Part shown: positions 10,467-21,599 of the stretch, piece after piece
Position numbering within the stretch: position 1 is the stretch's first letter
How the letters are laid out: every line of letters starts with the position of its first letter
Assembly: GCA_020796225.1 (NCBI GenBank)
Contig: CM036774.1
Span: 24,562,464-24,626,463 of the forward strand
Source of the DNA: Arion vulgaris
Lineage: Eukaryota; Mollusca; Gastropoda; Stylommatophora; Arionidae
DNA length: 64,000 nt
Direction: 5' to 3'
Notes under the pieces: model-generated
Told to the model about the DNA's origin: nothing
Databases searched by the model: none
The model's input: the letters and a program-made list of their open reading frames with translations, nothing else
Position numbers and translations under genes: made by a program

Positions 10467-10739
10467 GAGTGGGCGTCTGTAGCTTAAGCGGCAGTGAGCT
10501 CGATCACAACCCAACAGTACATGGCTCAAACTCCATGCGGGAAGGGGAGGAGGAGGAGAGGAGGAGGGGGCAGTTTGGAAGAAAATTCATTTCTATAGAA
10601 TTCTTACAAACTGTAAAAACAGACCTAACCACTGAAAAGCAATGGCAAAACTACTGAACATATAAGTGGTGCCTAGAAAATCACTGACACTACTGTGGAT
10701 GATTGCAAAGTCCTGTAAAGGATATGCCACAATTTTCAT
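10467..10739 (+). mobile_element. S1 SINE (tRNA-derived)
   Basis: Head TCTGTAGCTTAAGCGGCAGT (A box) and GGCTCAAACTCC (B box), then the S1 body with AAGCAATGGCAAAACTACTG and AAGTGGTGCCTAGAAAATCA, ending in a GGATATGCCACAATTTTCAT tail. A (GGA)n expansion at 10546-10569 is private to this copy. Confidence 0.88.
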
Positions 10740-11195
10740 GTTCACACAAACTGGACATAATCTAACTAATAAGGCACTTTCTTTGCAAACAATTTCTTTT
10801 TGACAATGGAAGACATCAGATTTCTAGTTGTGCTTTCATGGCATGAAAGTCATCAAACAAGATCAACAACAAAAAATTATATGTGAAAATAAACCAACTA
10901 TTTACAAAAAGAAATACATGTTAACTCATTCTTTTAAAAATGTCCAGACGTACAAATATTTTGTTCGTCTCAAAAGTTACACAAAATATAAAATAATGAA
11001 ACATTCCGGAATCTCGTATTATTTTTCTGTTATTTGTGCTGTTGTTTAGGTATGCATGTGTATATATAGATTATGTTGGATGAAATGATGTGGTAAAATG
11101 TGTATCAAAGAATACAAGAACAGCATCAACAGTGATTCATGTATTTGCTAACAATTAAAGAGACCATTCCATCAGTCTTTATTAAAAAAATTTTT
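10740..11195. other. Unassigned non-coding DNA
   Basis: AT-rich; no supported feature. Confidence 0.45.
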
Positions 11196-11204
11196 TTAAT
11201 AAAA

Positions 11205-11578
11205 TTTAAAATTTAAAAAATACCTATTTTCGAAGGCAGTGTAGTTCAGGGGGTTACATGAGATTGATGAATTTAATGGTGGTGTGGCTACTGCAGTTGC
11301 TGCAAAACTGTTATTAAAATTTGTTTTGTTCAAATGTAAAACTATCTTCTGTCTGGAATACCTATTTTCAACTGCAGTGTAGGTAAAAGGGTTACATGAG
11401 ATTGATGAATTTAATGGCGGTGTGACTAGTGCAGTCACTGCAAAACTGTTCAGGTTACGATTTTTTTAATTTACGTCCCCAACAGAAAAAAACTTATTGG
11501 TCTTATCAGGATTGAACCCGGTCTTTTGAATAGAAGTCCGCTGTAACCTATTAAGTCAGATGCTGCACTCCTATCAGC
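11205..11578 (-). mobile_element. S4 SINE with internally duplicated 3' body
   Basis: The minus-strand head has a GGGTTCAATCC-type B box (11510-11522), and the body includes the CAGAAAAAAAC region also seen at 52858-53042. The distal ~130 bases (GGGTTACATGAGATTGATGA, then ATTTAATGG) occur twice, at 11252-11320 and 11391-11450. Confidence 0.65.
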
Positions 11579-11579
11579 T

Positions 11580-12329
11580 TTTATAATAGTATTAAATAAG
11601 ATGGATAAATAAATGATACAATGAAAATATTTCAAGAGATATGCAATAGCAACAGCATAATAGACAGTGAAACAAATATGAAAATGTAAAATGTTGTGAC
11701 TATTTTAAAAGAAAATGGGTCATTTGTGTTTCATATTCCCTTCAGCTGAACTGAAGAGTTGTTAAGGACAGAGTTACAGAATAATAATAATAGTATAATC
11801 AGATGATGATTTCAAGAATAATATTTCAACAGTTTATACTTTAATGTGTCACTGAAGCACTGCAAGAAAACTGTATTTGTTTTTTTACAAGAAAACTCGA
11901 CACATTCAAATGAGAACCCTAAATTTGACAAGAAAGGAAAAAAATTAGAAATGGTCAACTCTCCCACACGGAGTCATAATCAAGAAATTTTCATCCAATA
12001 TTTGATTGGTCTCAGATATATAATATATTATCATACTCTATGCACAATATTTGGTTAACAATAACTGTTCTTTCTTAAGAGAGATATACACCATCATTGT
12101 TGGTAAGTGGTTAATAGAACTGTGTAATCCAAGCAGATCTATAGGGGATCAGCATCTTTCAGCAGATGATGAGAAGGTATCGTTGATTTTGTTGTTGCTC
12201 GCTGATTATAAATATGTTGTATTCTTCATCCTAGCAAAAGTTTCTGTCTAATCTTCGTGAGATGTTCAACCACTTCCTCAAGTGTTTGTGTAAGGTTTAT
12301 TTATGTTTTTCTCCAGCATATCATCCTAT
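11580..12329. other. Unassigned non-coding DNA downstream of the innexin
   Basis: AT-rich; several short open frames with no recognisable domain or splice logic. Confidence 0.45.
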
Positions 12330-12552
12330 GTAGCAGCAGCAGCTAATGAGCATGTGATCTTGTATGTGCTTGCTCTAAGGCAATTTGTAAGCTCTCATTC
12401 ATTTTCTTAAGGCTGTTCTTGATGCCGTCGCTCCATTTTTTACGTGGTTTTCCTCTTGCTCTGTACTTGTTATACTTTTTCTGTGTGGCTCTATGTGGTA
12501 GTCGATACCAGGGCATTCTTGTCAGGTGTCCTATAACCATGTCCTGTAACAA
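12330..12552 (-). mobile_element. L-B LINE 3' end
   Basis: Encodes IGHLTRMPWYRLPHRATQKK, ARGKPRKKWSDGIKNSLKK and SLQIALEQAHTRSHAH. It is co-linear with 3330-3560 and the best-preserved L-B tail. It lies about 140 bases beyond the innexin stop, in the same orientation. Confidence 0.82.
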
Positions 12553-12626
12553 TGTCCGAAGAGGTTAATTTTTTTTAAAATGAGATCCAACATCTGATCT
12601 GCTAGTACATTTTCATTCCTTGGTAA

Positions 12627-12632
12627 TTTATT
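12627..12632 (-). promoter_or_regulatory. Candidate polyadenylation signal of the innexin gene
   Basis: AATAAA on the minus strand, about 63 bases past the TAG stop. The spacing fits a short 3' UTR, but the hexamer is frequent in AT-rich DNA and no cleavage site can be read. Confidence 0.35.
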
Positions 12633-12694
12633 ACGTTCTATTTCCCCCTGTTCAACAATTCATGATGGTTGTCTCACCGACCGTCATCTCTGGT

Positions 12695-13904
12695 CTATGC
12701 TTGAGAATCTGCACCATAATTTTCATTTTCAGCTTCCCGACTTTTCTTAATGGCAGGCTTATCTCGATATATATTCCACATCTTTCGTAGAATGTCCGAC
12801 AGAAGGATGTCGTTGGTGTTCGAGCAATAAGTCGTAGAATGAACACGCCATCATCTCAGAATACTGATCTGCAAATCTGTATACTAACTTTTTGTCCTCT
12901 TCTCCGTGGATTTGATCCAATAATTTCATGTATTTCTTGATGTAAGCTACACGACTTGAGAGGAACAAAGCTCTCCATATCCAGAAAAGGAAGTTGCCGG
13001 TGGTGCATGTAGCAACAAAAACAAACCAAAACCACAGAAAAATGAAAATTTTTTCATTAAACATATTAATGGGTAAGACGCATTGGACAGTGTGAGTTTG
13101 AATATTTTGAAGTTGACGAATCTCAAAATCACAAAGAGTAACTTTGGGGAATCGTGGGGAATCTCTCCAGTAGCGATCATGAGTGAGTCCACTAAGGACT
13201 TCAAATCCGTACATGTTATACCATTCCCCCATAAAAGCGTTAAGAAGAAAGAACTGGGTAATGACATTAGTAACATATAGAACTTTGACAAAAATATAAA
13301 GCCCTGTGAGATATGTGCCGTCTCTTTTAGCACAGAAGAAACAGAAAACCTGAAGCTTTTGGCTAGTCGAACTAAGATATTCCAACGATACTGTCGATGT
13401 GCTTCTAGCCATCTGTCAATGTACATGGCAATATGACTAACTGTTTCCTCTCGTTTCTCAGCTGAACCAATTTGTGTGACAGACGTCATGTTGACAATTT
13501 TGTCTATGTTGATACCAGAACCACCATTCAACATTCTCCACATCAGAGCTGGAAACTTGAAGAGAAATGCCATGAATAGGAGAATGATGGGCACCCACTG
13601 GTAGTAGGTTAGTTCCTCTGTGTCTCTGCGTTCTTTCGCCACAGGAATCGGTGTGTCCATCGGTATGTAGTATGTATTCTTCACCCAGCAGTAAGACTTG
13701 GTATATGCCACAAATGAGCCTGTAAAATGAGCAGGACACCAGCATTCTATCGGGTTACCACCAAATTGGTTTGTAGTGATGAAGATGGAAAAAATTGCTA
13801 ACAAGATGACAGTGTATAGATGGTTGAGACGATCCACCCAATCATCATCACTACTTGATGTTAGCTTAGAGTAGGAAGCAAAACCTCCTAATATGGCTGA
13901 TACT
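12695..13904 (-). CDS. Innexin gap-junction subunit, large 3' exon with three frameshifts
   Basis: Innexins form invertebrate gap junctions and hemichannels in the plasma membrane, as four-pass proteins. Reading down the minus strand from a splice acceptor, about 403 codons are visible, close to the usual ~400. Residues 29-48 form TM1. Loop 1 carries ECWCP (~53-57) and YCWVKNTYYIP (~71-81). The family signature YYQWVPIILLF (~100-110) opens TM2. GTYLTGLYIFVKVLYVTN (~197-214) opens TM3. Loop 2 carries FPKVTLCDF and HTVQCVLPINMFNEKIFIF, followed by TM4, a short cytoplasmic tail and a TAG at 12695-12697. The frame changes three times: near 13349-13362 (after RLAKSF), near 12855-12862 (at FADQY), and near 12816-12822, where RNTND needs one more A. 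Each looks like a single-base-type net loss. No internal stop is needed if the frame is followed. It is either a recent pseudogene or a real gene with assembly indels. The start codon lies in an upstream exon I cannot place. The family call is secure; paralogue and integrity are not. Confidence 0.92.
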
Positions 13905-13925
13905 CTGAAAAACAAAACCAAAACA
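13905..13925 (-). other. Splice acceptor of the innexin exon
   Basis: Read on the minus strand, a T-rich tract (TGGTTTTGTTTTTCAG) runs directly into the exon, which starts at 13904 with the third base of an Arg codon, then V-S-A-I-L-G-G-F. This gives a phase-2 intron. Upstream sequence stops resembling an innexin at exactly this point, which supports the junction. The preceding exon would need to carry the initiator Met and only a few residues. Confidence 0.7.
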
Positions 13926-13985
13926 AAAAAATTAATTTTATATTTGACATTGAAAAACACAAACAAACAAAATAATTTTATAATA

Positions 13986-14233
13986 CAGGGTGTTCAAAAT
14001 AAAATTAGCCTGTCAAGGGAGAGAATCTGGCATGTTTATGAAAATTATAAGGGTCAATTATGACTAGTATAGGTCAGTGAGCTAGTCTTTTTGTGATGGT
14101 ATGTAATATGGTGCGGGAAGGCGATGAACCACGAGCTAGTCAGAACCGGTTTAAATGGTAAATCGACAAAACACAATGCGCAACTGGCAACTTTTGGTTT
14201 CTCAATCGGGCTATTTTTATCTTGAACACCCTG
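13986..14233. mobile_element. Mariner-like MITE, 248 bp, TA target
   Basis: CAGGGTGTTCAA at the left and TTGAACACCCTG at the right, each next to TA (13984-13985, 14234-14235). The inside is homologous, in reverse orientation, to 37703-37961 (shared TTTAAACCGGTTCT, CCTTCCCGCAC, GACCTATACTA). It has no coding capacity. It sits just upstream of the innexin exon, probably within its intron. Confidence 0.88.
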
Positions 14234-14235
14234 TA

Positions 14236-14679
14236 GTTGGCATTGAAAAACATAAAAACAAAGAAATATTAATTTTATAATAGTTGACATTGAGAAACAT
14301 AAAAATAAACCAAAAAAAGCACTAATTTCATAATATTTGACATAAGAAAAAAATATATCTCTTATCTATTTTTTTTTTAAATCTGATATCTAGCAAATAG
14401 TTAAGTAGCTTGTATATGTTATGAGCAGTGTTAACACAATTAGATTGTATCATACAACAGTGAAGAATCTGGTTCTTATATGAGACATGTAAGAAGATGA
14501 GACATATGGACAAGATTGCAGAAATACTACAACACTGAATCACACAACAACAAACACAATGAAACATAGCTGAACCAAAGTCACATACATCTAGTGCACT
14601 TCATGGTGGTCGAGCATGGCAACAAACATCATTGATATAGTAAGAGATTTGATGTATGTACTGGATAGAAACAAATGGA
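14236..14679. other. Unassigned non-coding DNA with a local AT-rich duplication
   Basis: A ~60-base motif (TTGACATTGAGAAACATAAA) recurs about three times between 13920 and 14345, around the MITE. The rest is unremarkable. Confidence 0.5.
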
Positions 14680-14745
14680 AATGTGGATGGGGAGGAGATT
14701 TGAGCACCTACGGACGTGTCCAGAATGCAATGATGATGATGACCC
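14680..14745 (+). mobile_element. L-F LINE 3' terminal fragment
   Basis: GGAGATTTGAGCACCTACGG then TGTCCAGAATGCAATGATGA, encoding a HLRTCPECNDD-like ending also present at 7480-7700, 49500-49555 and 62395-62455. Confidence 0.55.
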
Positions 14746-15339
14746 TCACTAATCACTCATAGAAACTCTGAATAGAGTTAGGCTGACAAAAATCTTTTTA
14801 TTTTGTGCCTACGGCATACATGTGTACCGGAAATGAACCTGTAGAAAGTGGGAGAGCAATGGACCAGGCTGATATTACGAATTCCCTACGGAGAGAGGAG
14901 GTGTACATGATTCAAGTAATAAGCGGGAATCAGAACACTAACCAGACTACAAATTCCCAAGTCAAATGTGGTGCAGCTAGACAAGAACATTATACTGGTA
15001 GCCAAAGGATAGTAAACCAACAAAGAACCAGGTGCCGTTAGTCGCCACACACAGAGACATAATGAGGAGGAGATGGGACACTTGAGACTAATTGGCTCAA
15101 TGTGTAGTGATGATGATCATACAACTAAATTGAACTGAGAGACATACTGAGAGAGAGATGGAACATGTATAGACTACATTGTGTCATGTGCAGTGATGAT
15201 CAGATGAAAATAAACAAGATATAGACTATGTTGAAGATTAATGATTTGGGGGAGGAGGAGAGAAGAGAAAGAGAAGAGAAAGGAATGTAGAAATGTCACA
15301 TTGCATGTCAAGTATGACTAAATCATGACGATATTTATC
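14746..15339. other. Unassigned non-coding DNA
   Basis: No supported feature; a purine-rich stretch lies at 15250-15290. Confidence 0.45.
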
Positions 15340-15485
15340 AGTGTGTACAATTAAAGCTGAAGTCGGAGAATGCACGCATGTATAGGGAGGGCCCACTGAT
15401 AAAAGGAAAGCATGCCTTTACGCAACAAAAGCACCATACCAGGCATCCTTACTAAACCTGAATTTCTGAATTCCTAGCGGGCCAA
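15340..15485 (+). repeat. Unclassified dispersed repeat, copy 1
   Basis: About 140 bases shared with 57590-57725: GAAGTCGGAGAA, GCACGC, CACTGATA, AAAGGAAAGCA and AATTC near the end. No terminal structure or B box is clear, so the class is unknown. Confidence 0.55.
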
Positions 15486-16160
15486 CACAAGAAGAAGTAT
15501 GTACAAATGACACATTGCAACTTCTCAGAGAGACATGAAGAGGTTGTAAGATGAGTTATACGATTCAATAAATAATGAAGAGAAGGAGACATGATATGAT
15601 CAATGAAAAGAATATCAAGAAATATGTCTCTATTAATCAATCATGTTTTAGTTATAACTTCCAGCTTGTGTGGTGTAGTCAGCTTGATGAGTTCCTGGAG
15701 TTCAATAACAGGTGGAGGTGCTACACAGGTGTTCATTGATAATGATACAAAGTCCCAGCGCATTCAGTAGTAACAGATAAATCTGAGATTCTGAGTTGGG
15801 GGAAACAGTATTCTCCTAGGTAAAGCTATTGTGAAAGTGTTCTGTTGGTGCCCACCTTGTTGAAAGGGAAACACCGTGTTCTTCTTCTGCATTTGCCCGC
15901 TATGAACTCAGGTATAGCCATGGCATCTGGTGTGGCACTTCTGACTGATTTTCATGTGAAAGTCTGCTTACCGGGTTATTGGTTTCCTCCTGACAAACAA
16001 AACTAACACCTTGTTGAAAGATACCTTACAGATGGAGGGGGTGGTGTCACATAAAGTGACTAGATAAAAGAGACCATAGCAATAGTACAACAATGAAGAA
16101 ATTTATAATGTGCACACACGCACACAGAGCGCCCCCAAGCAAATATTCTAAAGATGAAGA
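15486..16160. other. Unassigned non-coding DNA
   Basis: No supported feature. Confidence 0.45.
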
Positions 16161-16164
16161 ATTG

Positions 16165-16392
16165 ACTACATTGAACTGGGTTTCCCCCATATTGTTTCCT
16201 TCATCTATGTCCATCTCCACAGAAATTGCATGCCACCTGCCGAGGGAATTGCACAAAGCATGAACTCTGATCCAATCCTAGGAAGCTCCTGAAAATGTAC
16301 TATTAACAGAATGGTGCAGTTGGGATTTGAACTGACAACTTTCAGTATGCAAGGCAAAGCATTTAACTTGAGAAAACCCTCACTCCCTAACA
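16165..16392 (-). mobile_element. S2 SINE, nearly full length
   Basis: The head on the minus strand has GGTTTTCTCAAGTTAAATGC and a TTCAAATCCC B box (16316-16335). The body matches 46040-46285, including TGGCATGCAATTTCTGTGGA. Confidence 0.75.
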
Positions 16393-16399
16393 TGAACAC

Positions 16400-16850
16400 A
16401 CAACAAAGAAGTGCAGAACAGTTGTTGTTGCTGTATGAGATGTTGCAGCAATGTTGTGAACACAAGATGAAAGAGAAGCTGGCTTGTACTGTTTGTAACA
16501 AATATTGACAAAAGACAAACATACACAGCTTAAAGGGATAGCCAGAGATATTTGTGTCACCACAAACCCACTAGCAGTGACCACCACCACCAGCAGCAGC
16601 AGTAGAAAAACAAAGTCAATAACAAGTTGAAACTATGTCTCTGTCCTGCTACATCACAAGTTTACAAACTACTACTAATTGTCTAGTTGTTTCACTGTCA
16701 TGTTTTGTCAATCATCTTCTTCTGTCTTCTACTTTCAGACTTCCATGATAATGTCTCTGATAAATGCCCTTAGTCTACACTAAGTTATCAATGTTACTGT
16801 AACCCGTTTTTTTAGTGTATGGAGACAGGATGTGGTATGCTAGGAAAGGG
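16400..16850. other. Unassigned non-coding DNA
   Basis: No supported feature; a CAC/CAG-rich patch lies at 16570-16605. Confidence 0.45.
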
Positions 16851-16854
16851 GGGT

Positions 16855-17130
16855 TCAGGTGTTATATAACTCATAGTACTACAGGTGCACAGATCTGTAC
16901 CAGGCATGCAGGTGTTATAGAACTAGTACTAAAGGTGCACAGATCTGTGACAGGTGTGCAGATGTTATAGAATTAGTACTACGGGTGCACAGGTGTGGGA
17001 AACGTGTTACAGAATTAGTACTACAGGTGCACAGATCTGTAACAAGTGTGCAGGTGTTATAGAGCTATTACTACATGTACACAGGTGTGTGCAACAGATT
17101 TTATAGAACTATTACTACAGGTACACAGAA
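16855..17130. repeat. Degenerate tandem repeat, ~50 bp unit, about 5-6 copies
   Basis: Units share CAGGTGTTATAGAACTAGTA, CTACAGGTGCACAGATCTGT and a GTGTG spacer. Divergence is high, which indicates an old array. Confidence 0.8.
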
Positions 17131-17134
17131 CAGA

Positions 17135-17185
17135 TATTTCTCTGATTTCATCACTTCTCCTAAATTCGTCCCATTCTATATTCAT
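17135..17185 (-). mobile_element. L-D LINE reverse-transcriptase C-terminal scrap
   Basis: The minus strand encodes MNIEWDEF.RSDEIRE, matching the better-preserved MNIKWNEFRSDEIREMSGQ at 37045-37110. Confidence 0.5.
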
Positions 17186-17463
17186 TAAACATACCAGAAC
17201 TTGTACATTGTAATGAAATGTTAACCCATGTGTTAGTTAGAGCTGTTATATATGTGTGTGCTACCACACCTGTATGTTCTGATATTTGCACTAGTTAGTT
17301 AACTTAGTGGAAGATATAAAAAATAGTTTGAAATAGTTTAAACAATCAATATATGTTGAACTCAGGTATATTAGATTAGCTAGGTTTGGCCCTTCTGTCA
17401 AATAAACCATGAGTGTTACATGGAAATCTACACTTGCCTTTGTAGACTATAAGGAATAAAGTT

Positions 17464-17559
17464 CCTGCCACTTCACATTTCCAGTTTAAAGCATGCAGGA
17501 GGTAGGTGGGGAAGGAAGGCCATTTATTTCTCCATTTTGAAACGTAGAGTGTGTTAAGA
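17464..17559 (-). mobile_element. S6 SINE interrupted by MITE M
   Basis: ATGCAGGAGGTAGGTGGGGA resembles S6 at 6660-6690 and 26350-26370. The element stops where family M (17560) begins, so M probably inserted into it. Confidence 0.45.
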
Positions 17560-17909
17560 CAGAGTCAACTATAAACGTATGGGCCTTCGGACTAAGGTAA
17601 GAATTATGGGAAATCAGACCCCAACTACACCACGTGACCTCGCATTCAAGTATTGTATACAGACGAATTTATTTTAAACTCAACACAAAATGCTAAATCA
17701 AAGTTATATTATGCAAGAGGTTAAGTTTAACAGTAAAGAATATCAATATAATGAATATTTTTCACCAATAAATAACCATAGACTCACAGAATTGAGTGAA
17801 AAAAGCTTGCAGTGCTCTATCAAACATCTATATTTTCCGACCCCTTTTCTGATCTAGGTCAAGGAACCCCTTGTCAGTTGTCTGGCCTAGTTATCTAAAG
17901 TTGGCTGTG
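17560..17909. mobile_element. MITE family M, long copy A (350 bp)
   Basis: The ends are CAGAGTCAACT and AGTTGGCTGTG, imperfect inverted repeats, flanked by GTTAAGA (17553-17559) and GTTGAGA (17910-17916). The interior (AGAATTATGGGAAATCAGAC, CCAATAAATAACCATAGACT, TTTTCTGATCTAGGTCA) matches copies B (30555) and C (44857). It has no coding capacity. The 7-8 bp duplication suggests a hAT- or P-type transposase in trans. Confidence 0.88.
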
Positions 17910-17916
17910 GTTGAGA

Positions 17917-18599
17917 CCTAACTTTAAGTGAACTGTGTGAAACAAATGCATTACAACATTGCTTGGGCGATGTACGCATTTTAATCAGAGACGGACCAAC
18001 ACCATACACTGACACTTGACATACTACCAACAAGAGACCACCACGTATTCTAGATATTATATGTGTGTAGATTTGGTTGTTGGTACATAACCCTATGTGG
18101 TGTGATCACAACATATTAATGCAACCCACTTCTCAGCCAAAATCAAAGTGTAGTGTTTACTTGATCGCTGCTAAAGGTGAAGCCTTCATAGAAGACAATG
18201 GGCAACTAAATACAGTCAACAACTTTTGAGAAGCTCTCATTCAAAATAATGATGAAGCTATGAGTAAACGTATCCGGGTCCACCCGTTGCGGCACTACCG
18301 GGTAACAGGTCCAATTTTCAACAATTATTAGTGCAACGAAGTTGTGGTCATGAAATAGAAAGAAATCAAAAACAGTCCATGCTAACAATTCAGTAAAATG
18401 TTGTGACAGCTGGTATTAAGGGACACAGAGAGAAAAGAGGTGATCAATCACATTTTCATACCAACTTTGTGTTACTAGAGCCAAACATGGACAATGAGCG
18501 AAGCACAGTCACAATAAATATCTACATGTGAAATGTGCTGCCTGCGAAATGTTACCAACAACACCAGAAAAGACAGTCATCAGCATAAGAAGGAAATTT
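17917..18599. other. Unassigned non-coding DNA
   Basis: No supported feature. Confidence 0.45.
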
Positions 18600-19015
18600 G
18601 GTACAGACCCTTGCTTGAATTACATTGAGAGAAAAAAGAATGAAGTGGTTTGGTAACACTTAATAAGAATGCATATAAACTCCCCAGTATACAGTCTTCT
18701 ACAACAATGACGAAACATATACAAACAAAGTACTGTAGTTTTACAAAATACAAAAACCATACACAGCAATGTTTCAACCAAAAGGCCTTTATCAAGCAAA
18801 GAATACAAGAGAAGTGAAGAATATCATTTCTCAAACAGCACACAACATGTAGAAGAAAACAATAAGTTCCTAACGGCTCTTCTATAACAGAACATCAGGA
18901 ACGAAGGCGAGAGGAAGACCACGAAAAAGATGGTTAGATGACATAGCAGAATCCTATCAATGAGCAAAAATAATAATCACTCAATGCACTAGAGCAGCGC
19001 AAGACAAAAACAGAA
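18600..19015 (+). mobile_element. L-E LINE tail interrupted by module H
   Basis: Encodes a KKNEVVW*HLIRMHINSP-like stretch (WFGHLIRM-type) at 18625-18680, and GTKARGRPRKRWLDDIAE-type tail sequence at 18900-18955. Minus-oriented module H (18705-18800) lies between them. Confidence 0.65.
18705..18800 (-). repeat. Dispersed module H
   Basis: The minus strand reads CTTGATAAAGGCCTTTTGGT then TGAAACATTGCTGTG and GTAAAACTACAGTACTTTG. It is a single arm with no hairpin partner here. Confidence 0.7.
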
Positions 19016-19109
19016 AACCACAACCTGGTAAAAGTATGACGACAAAAGAAGAAGTTCATTCTCATATATAGATAGCCACATTGATTTCTCATAACCCTTT
19101 CACTTATCT

Positions 19110-19400
19110 TATCTTAACCACATTTGCCGTGAAACGCCGTGGGGAGAGTTAGTTTCTATTGTGTGCCAGGTGTGTTGCGCTTGACGTTGTCAGTCCATGC
19201 TTTAGCAGGGACTCTGAAATGTTATTTATCCCTCCTGTTCTTGGCCTGCCTCGTGCTTTGAGTGTCGATTATTGTAGGCACGTAATGGTAGTAAATTTGG
19301 TTCCATTCTCATTAGATGGTCGAAACACTTGATTCTTTGCATGGTATAGTACCAACGATGCTTCTGATATTCTCGTTTCTCACTCTATCTCTCCTTGTAA
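19110..19400 (-). mobile_element. L-E LINE 3' end
   Basis: The minus strand resembles 56395-56600: a HLMRMEPN..L..RAYNNRHS block, then GRPR..W and a Trp-rich end. Several stops and frame slips. Confidence 0.65.
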
Positions 19401-19499
19401 CGTTGACAGCTTTTCATAGACATAACCCTTTAACTCATTTGTTTTATGTTAACCTCAGGACACACTGATATGGCAATGGTTATTAAATTAGACAAAAAG

Positions 19500-19643
19500 G
19501 GGGAGACTGCAGTACAACTTGGTGAACTCCTCCTGTTGTATCGTTTGCTTGATAAAGACCTTTTGGTCGAAACGTTGCTGTTTATCGTCACTGTTTCTGT
19601 ATTTTGTAAAACTATAGTACTTTTTTTTGACGTGTTTCGCTAA
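19500..19643 (+). repeat. Dispersed module H, with 5' extension
   Basis: GAGACTGCAGTACAACTTGG, then TTGCTTGATAAAGACCTTTT, GGTCGAAACGTTGCTG, GTAAAACTATAGTACTT and GACGTGTTTCGC. The GAGACTGCAGTA extension also precedes both fold-backs (37965, 61451), which links them to one parent element. Confidence 0.75.
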
Positions 19644-20202
19644 ATTAGACAGCATACTAGCTTTGCATTGTCTGACAAATATCACATGTCCAGTTTATCG
19701 GCGGCGAAGAGGATTAACAATTTACCAATCTGTACTAAATGTTTCATCAGGCATCAAGTTGGTAAACGTCTCCACACGGTCAGATCAGATAGGGGTCATC
19801 TCTTCTTATATAGGTCATGGTAACACTAGCCAGACATACCGACCTCCCGTCAATTTACCCTTCTGAACTCTGTACCATGTTGACTAGCAAAGGTGAAAGG
19901 TCAGCATGATAAGCTGGATCTTAATTAAACAATGAATTTACATCGCAACTATTTTCTCAAACTGTATCTGACATGATCTTATTAGGATCATCAAACATGC
20001 GGGACATAACACTAAGAGAAATCTCTTCCATCGTGACATGCTGGTGTTTTAGGTTTAGTCATCCTAAACGATTTAGGATGATTCGCAATTATGTTCTGCA
20101 TATGCTAGAAACAATATTTGTACAATACAAACAAAACATACATTATACTGGCATCTCGGTAAATATGGCTCCAAATAAAATTCAGAATGTGAATCACGAG
20201 AG
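19644..20202. other. Unassigned non-coding DNA
   Basis: No supported feature. Confidence 0.45.
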
Positions 20203-20969
20203 CAGTGGTTCCCAACTTGTGTGTAAGCGACCACTAAGAAGAATACGAAGTGTGTTCTGCAATCACCCGAATTTGCATATTTTATATTTATTATTTTTTG
20301 CAGACAGGTTTTCAAGTTCATTAAGGCCCCATACTACTTGGATTCTCTCATTCTCTACTACTACTACTACAGACCGTCAATAAAACTCTATATAAACAAT
20401 ATCAGGTATCGGAAGATGAAGAAGCAATATTAAACGTAACAGTAGTTTAGAAAACAGTATCTTAATAGCAAGAAATGAAATAGAGCTCCAGAAACTAGTT
20501 AATAAGGTTGTGACAGAAAGTAACAACAAATGACTGTTTTACTATTAAGAAGACAGAAGTTATGATCATATCAAAAAAGTAAACTTAGAAAAAATGCACC
20601 ATCACGGTAAATGGGCTAAGACCAGTAGGACAATTTAAACTTTGTTATTTCCAACTCTCGCTGGAATACGTGTTGTAAAACTGAAACAACATTGAAATTG
20701 AGAATTGCTAATTTCGTTTAGACATGTGTGAATTACATCCAATCTGGTATCGTCAACATTCATTTGGTTTCCAAGATATTGTAAAGACGTTAAATCTGAA
20801 TATGAGATTCATATTTTCTCAAACTTGAGAAACTTGTTGGATGAAATGAAATGTAAATCAATCCCTTAGAGTAGTTGAAAGTTTAAATCTTGTTGTTTCT
20901 AGAAGTGTCAGAGAAACATGACCTTGTGGTTTTACTTCAACCATGTAGATTGGAAGGGAATATGTGATT

Positions 20970-21210
20970 GAAAATCGTGGCATATCCTTTACAAGACTGT
21001 AGCCATCAACCACAGTAAACGAGTGGTTGATTTTCTAGAATTATACGTTCAGTAGTGTTGCCATTGCTGTCTGAACGGTGAGGTCTATTTTTCCCCTTCC
21101 GTAAAAATCCCACAGAAACGAATTTGCTTCCAAACTTGCTTAGCACGGAGTTTGAACCAGGTGCGCTTGTTTGTAGTCGAGCTCACTACCGCTGACGCTA
21201 CAAACGCCCA
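20970..21210 (-). mobile_element. S1 SINE
   Basis: The minus strand has the S1 head (A box TGTAGCGTCAGCGGTAGTG, B box GGTTCAAACTCC), then AAGCAAATTCGTTTCTGTGG and the AAAGGATATGCCACGATTTT tail. Essentially full length. Confidence 0.88.
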
Positions 21211-21599
21211 AGATGTGATTACTTAACTGATATTTCAGACCAGCTTAATTTGGTGATCCGGAGAAACTTCAGCAAAGAAGAAACCACATTAAACAATTAT
21301 CAGACAATCTTCACATAGTTCTATTTATCTATATCTTCTTCTTGTCCCATTTGAACATAAGGTTTGCATACAGGATTGTCTAATGCTGTCATTCTGCCGC
21401 CTTTCTTATTCATAGTTTCTCATGTCAGGTCACAATCTTTCAAGTCTCTTTTCAAAGTTCTTCTTCATGTTTTCTGTGGACTTCCAACTCCTTTTCTCAT
21501 CCGCTGTACATCGGAGATCTGTGATAAACCAATGCCACTACTAGTATATGACATACATGCACAATCCACCTCCATCTTCAAATGATGACCTCCAGTGTT

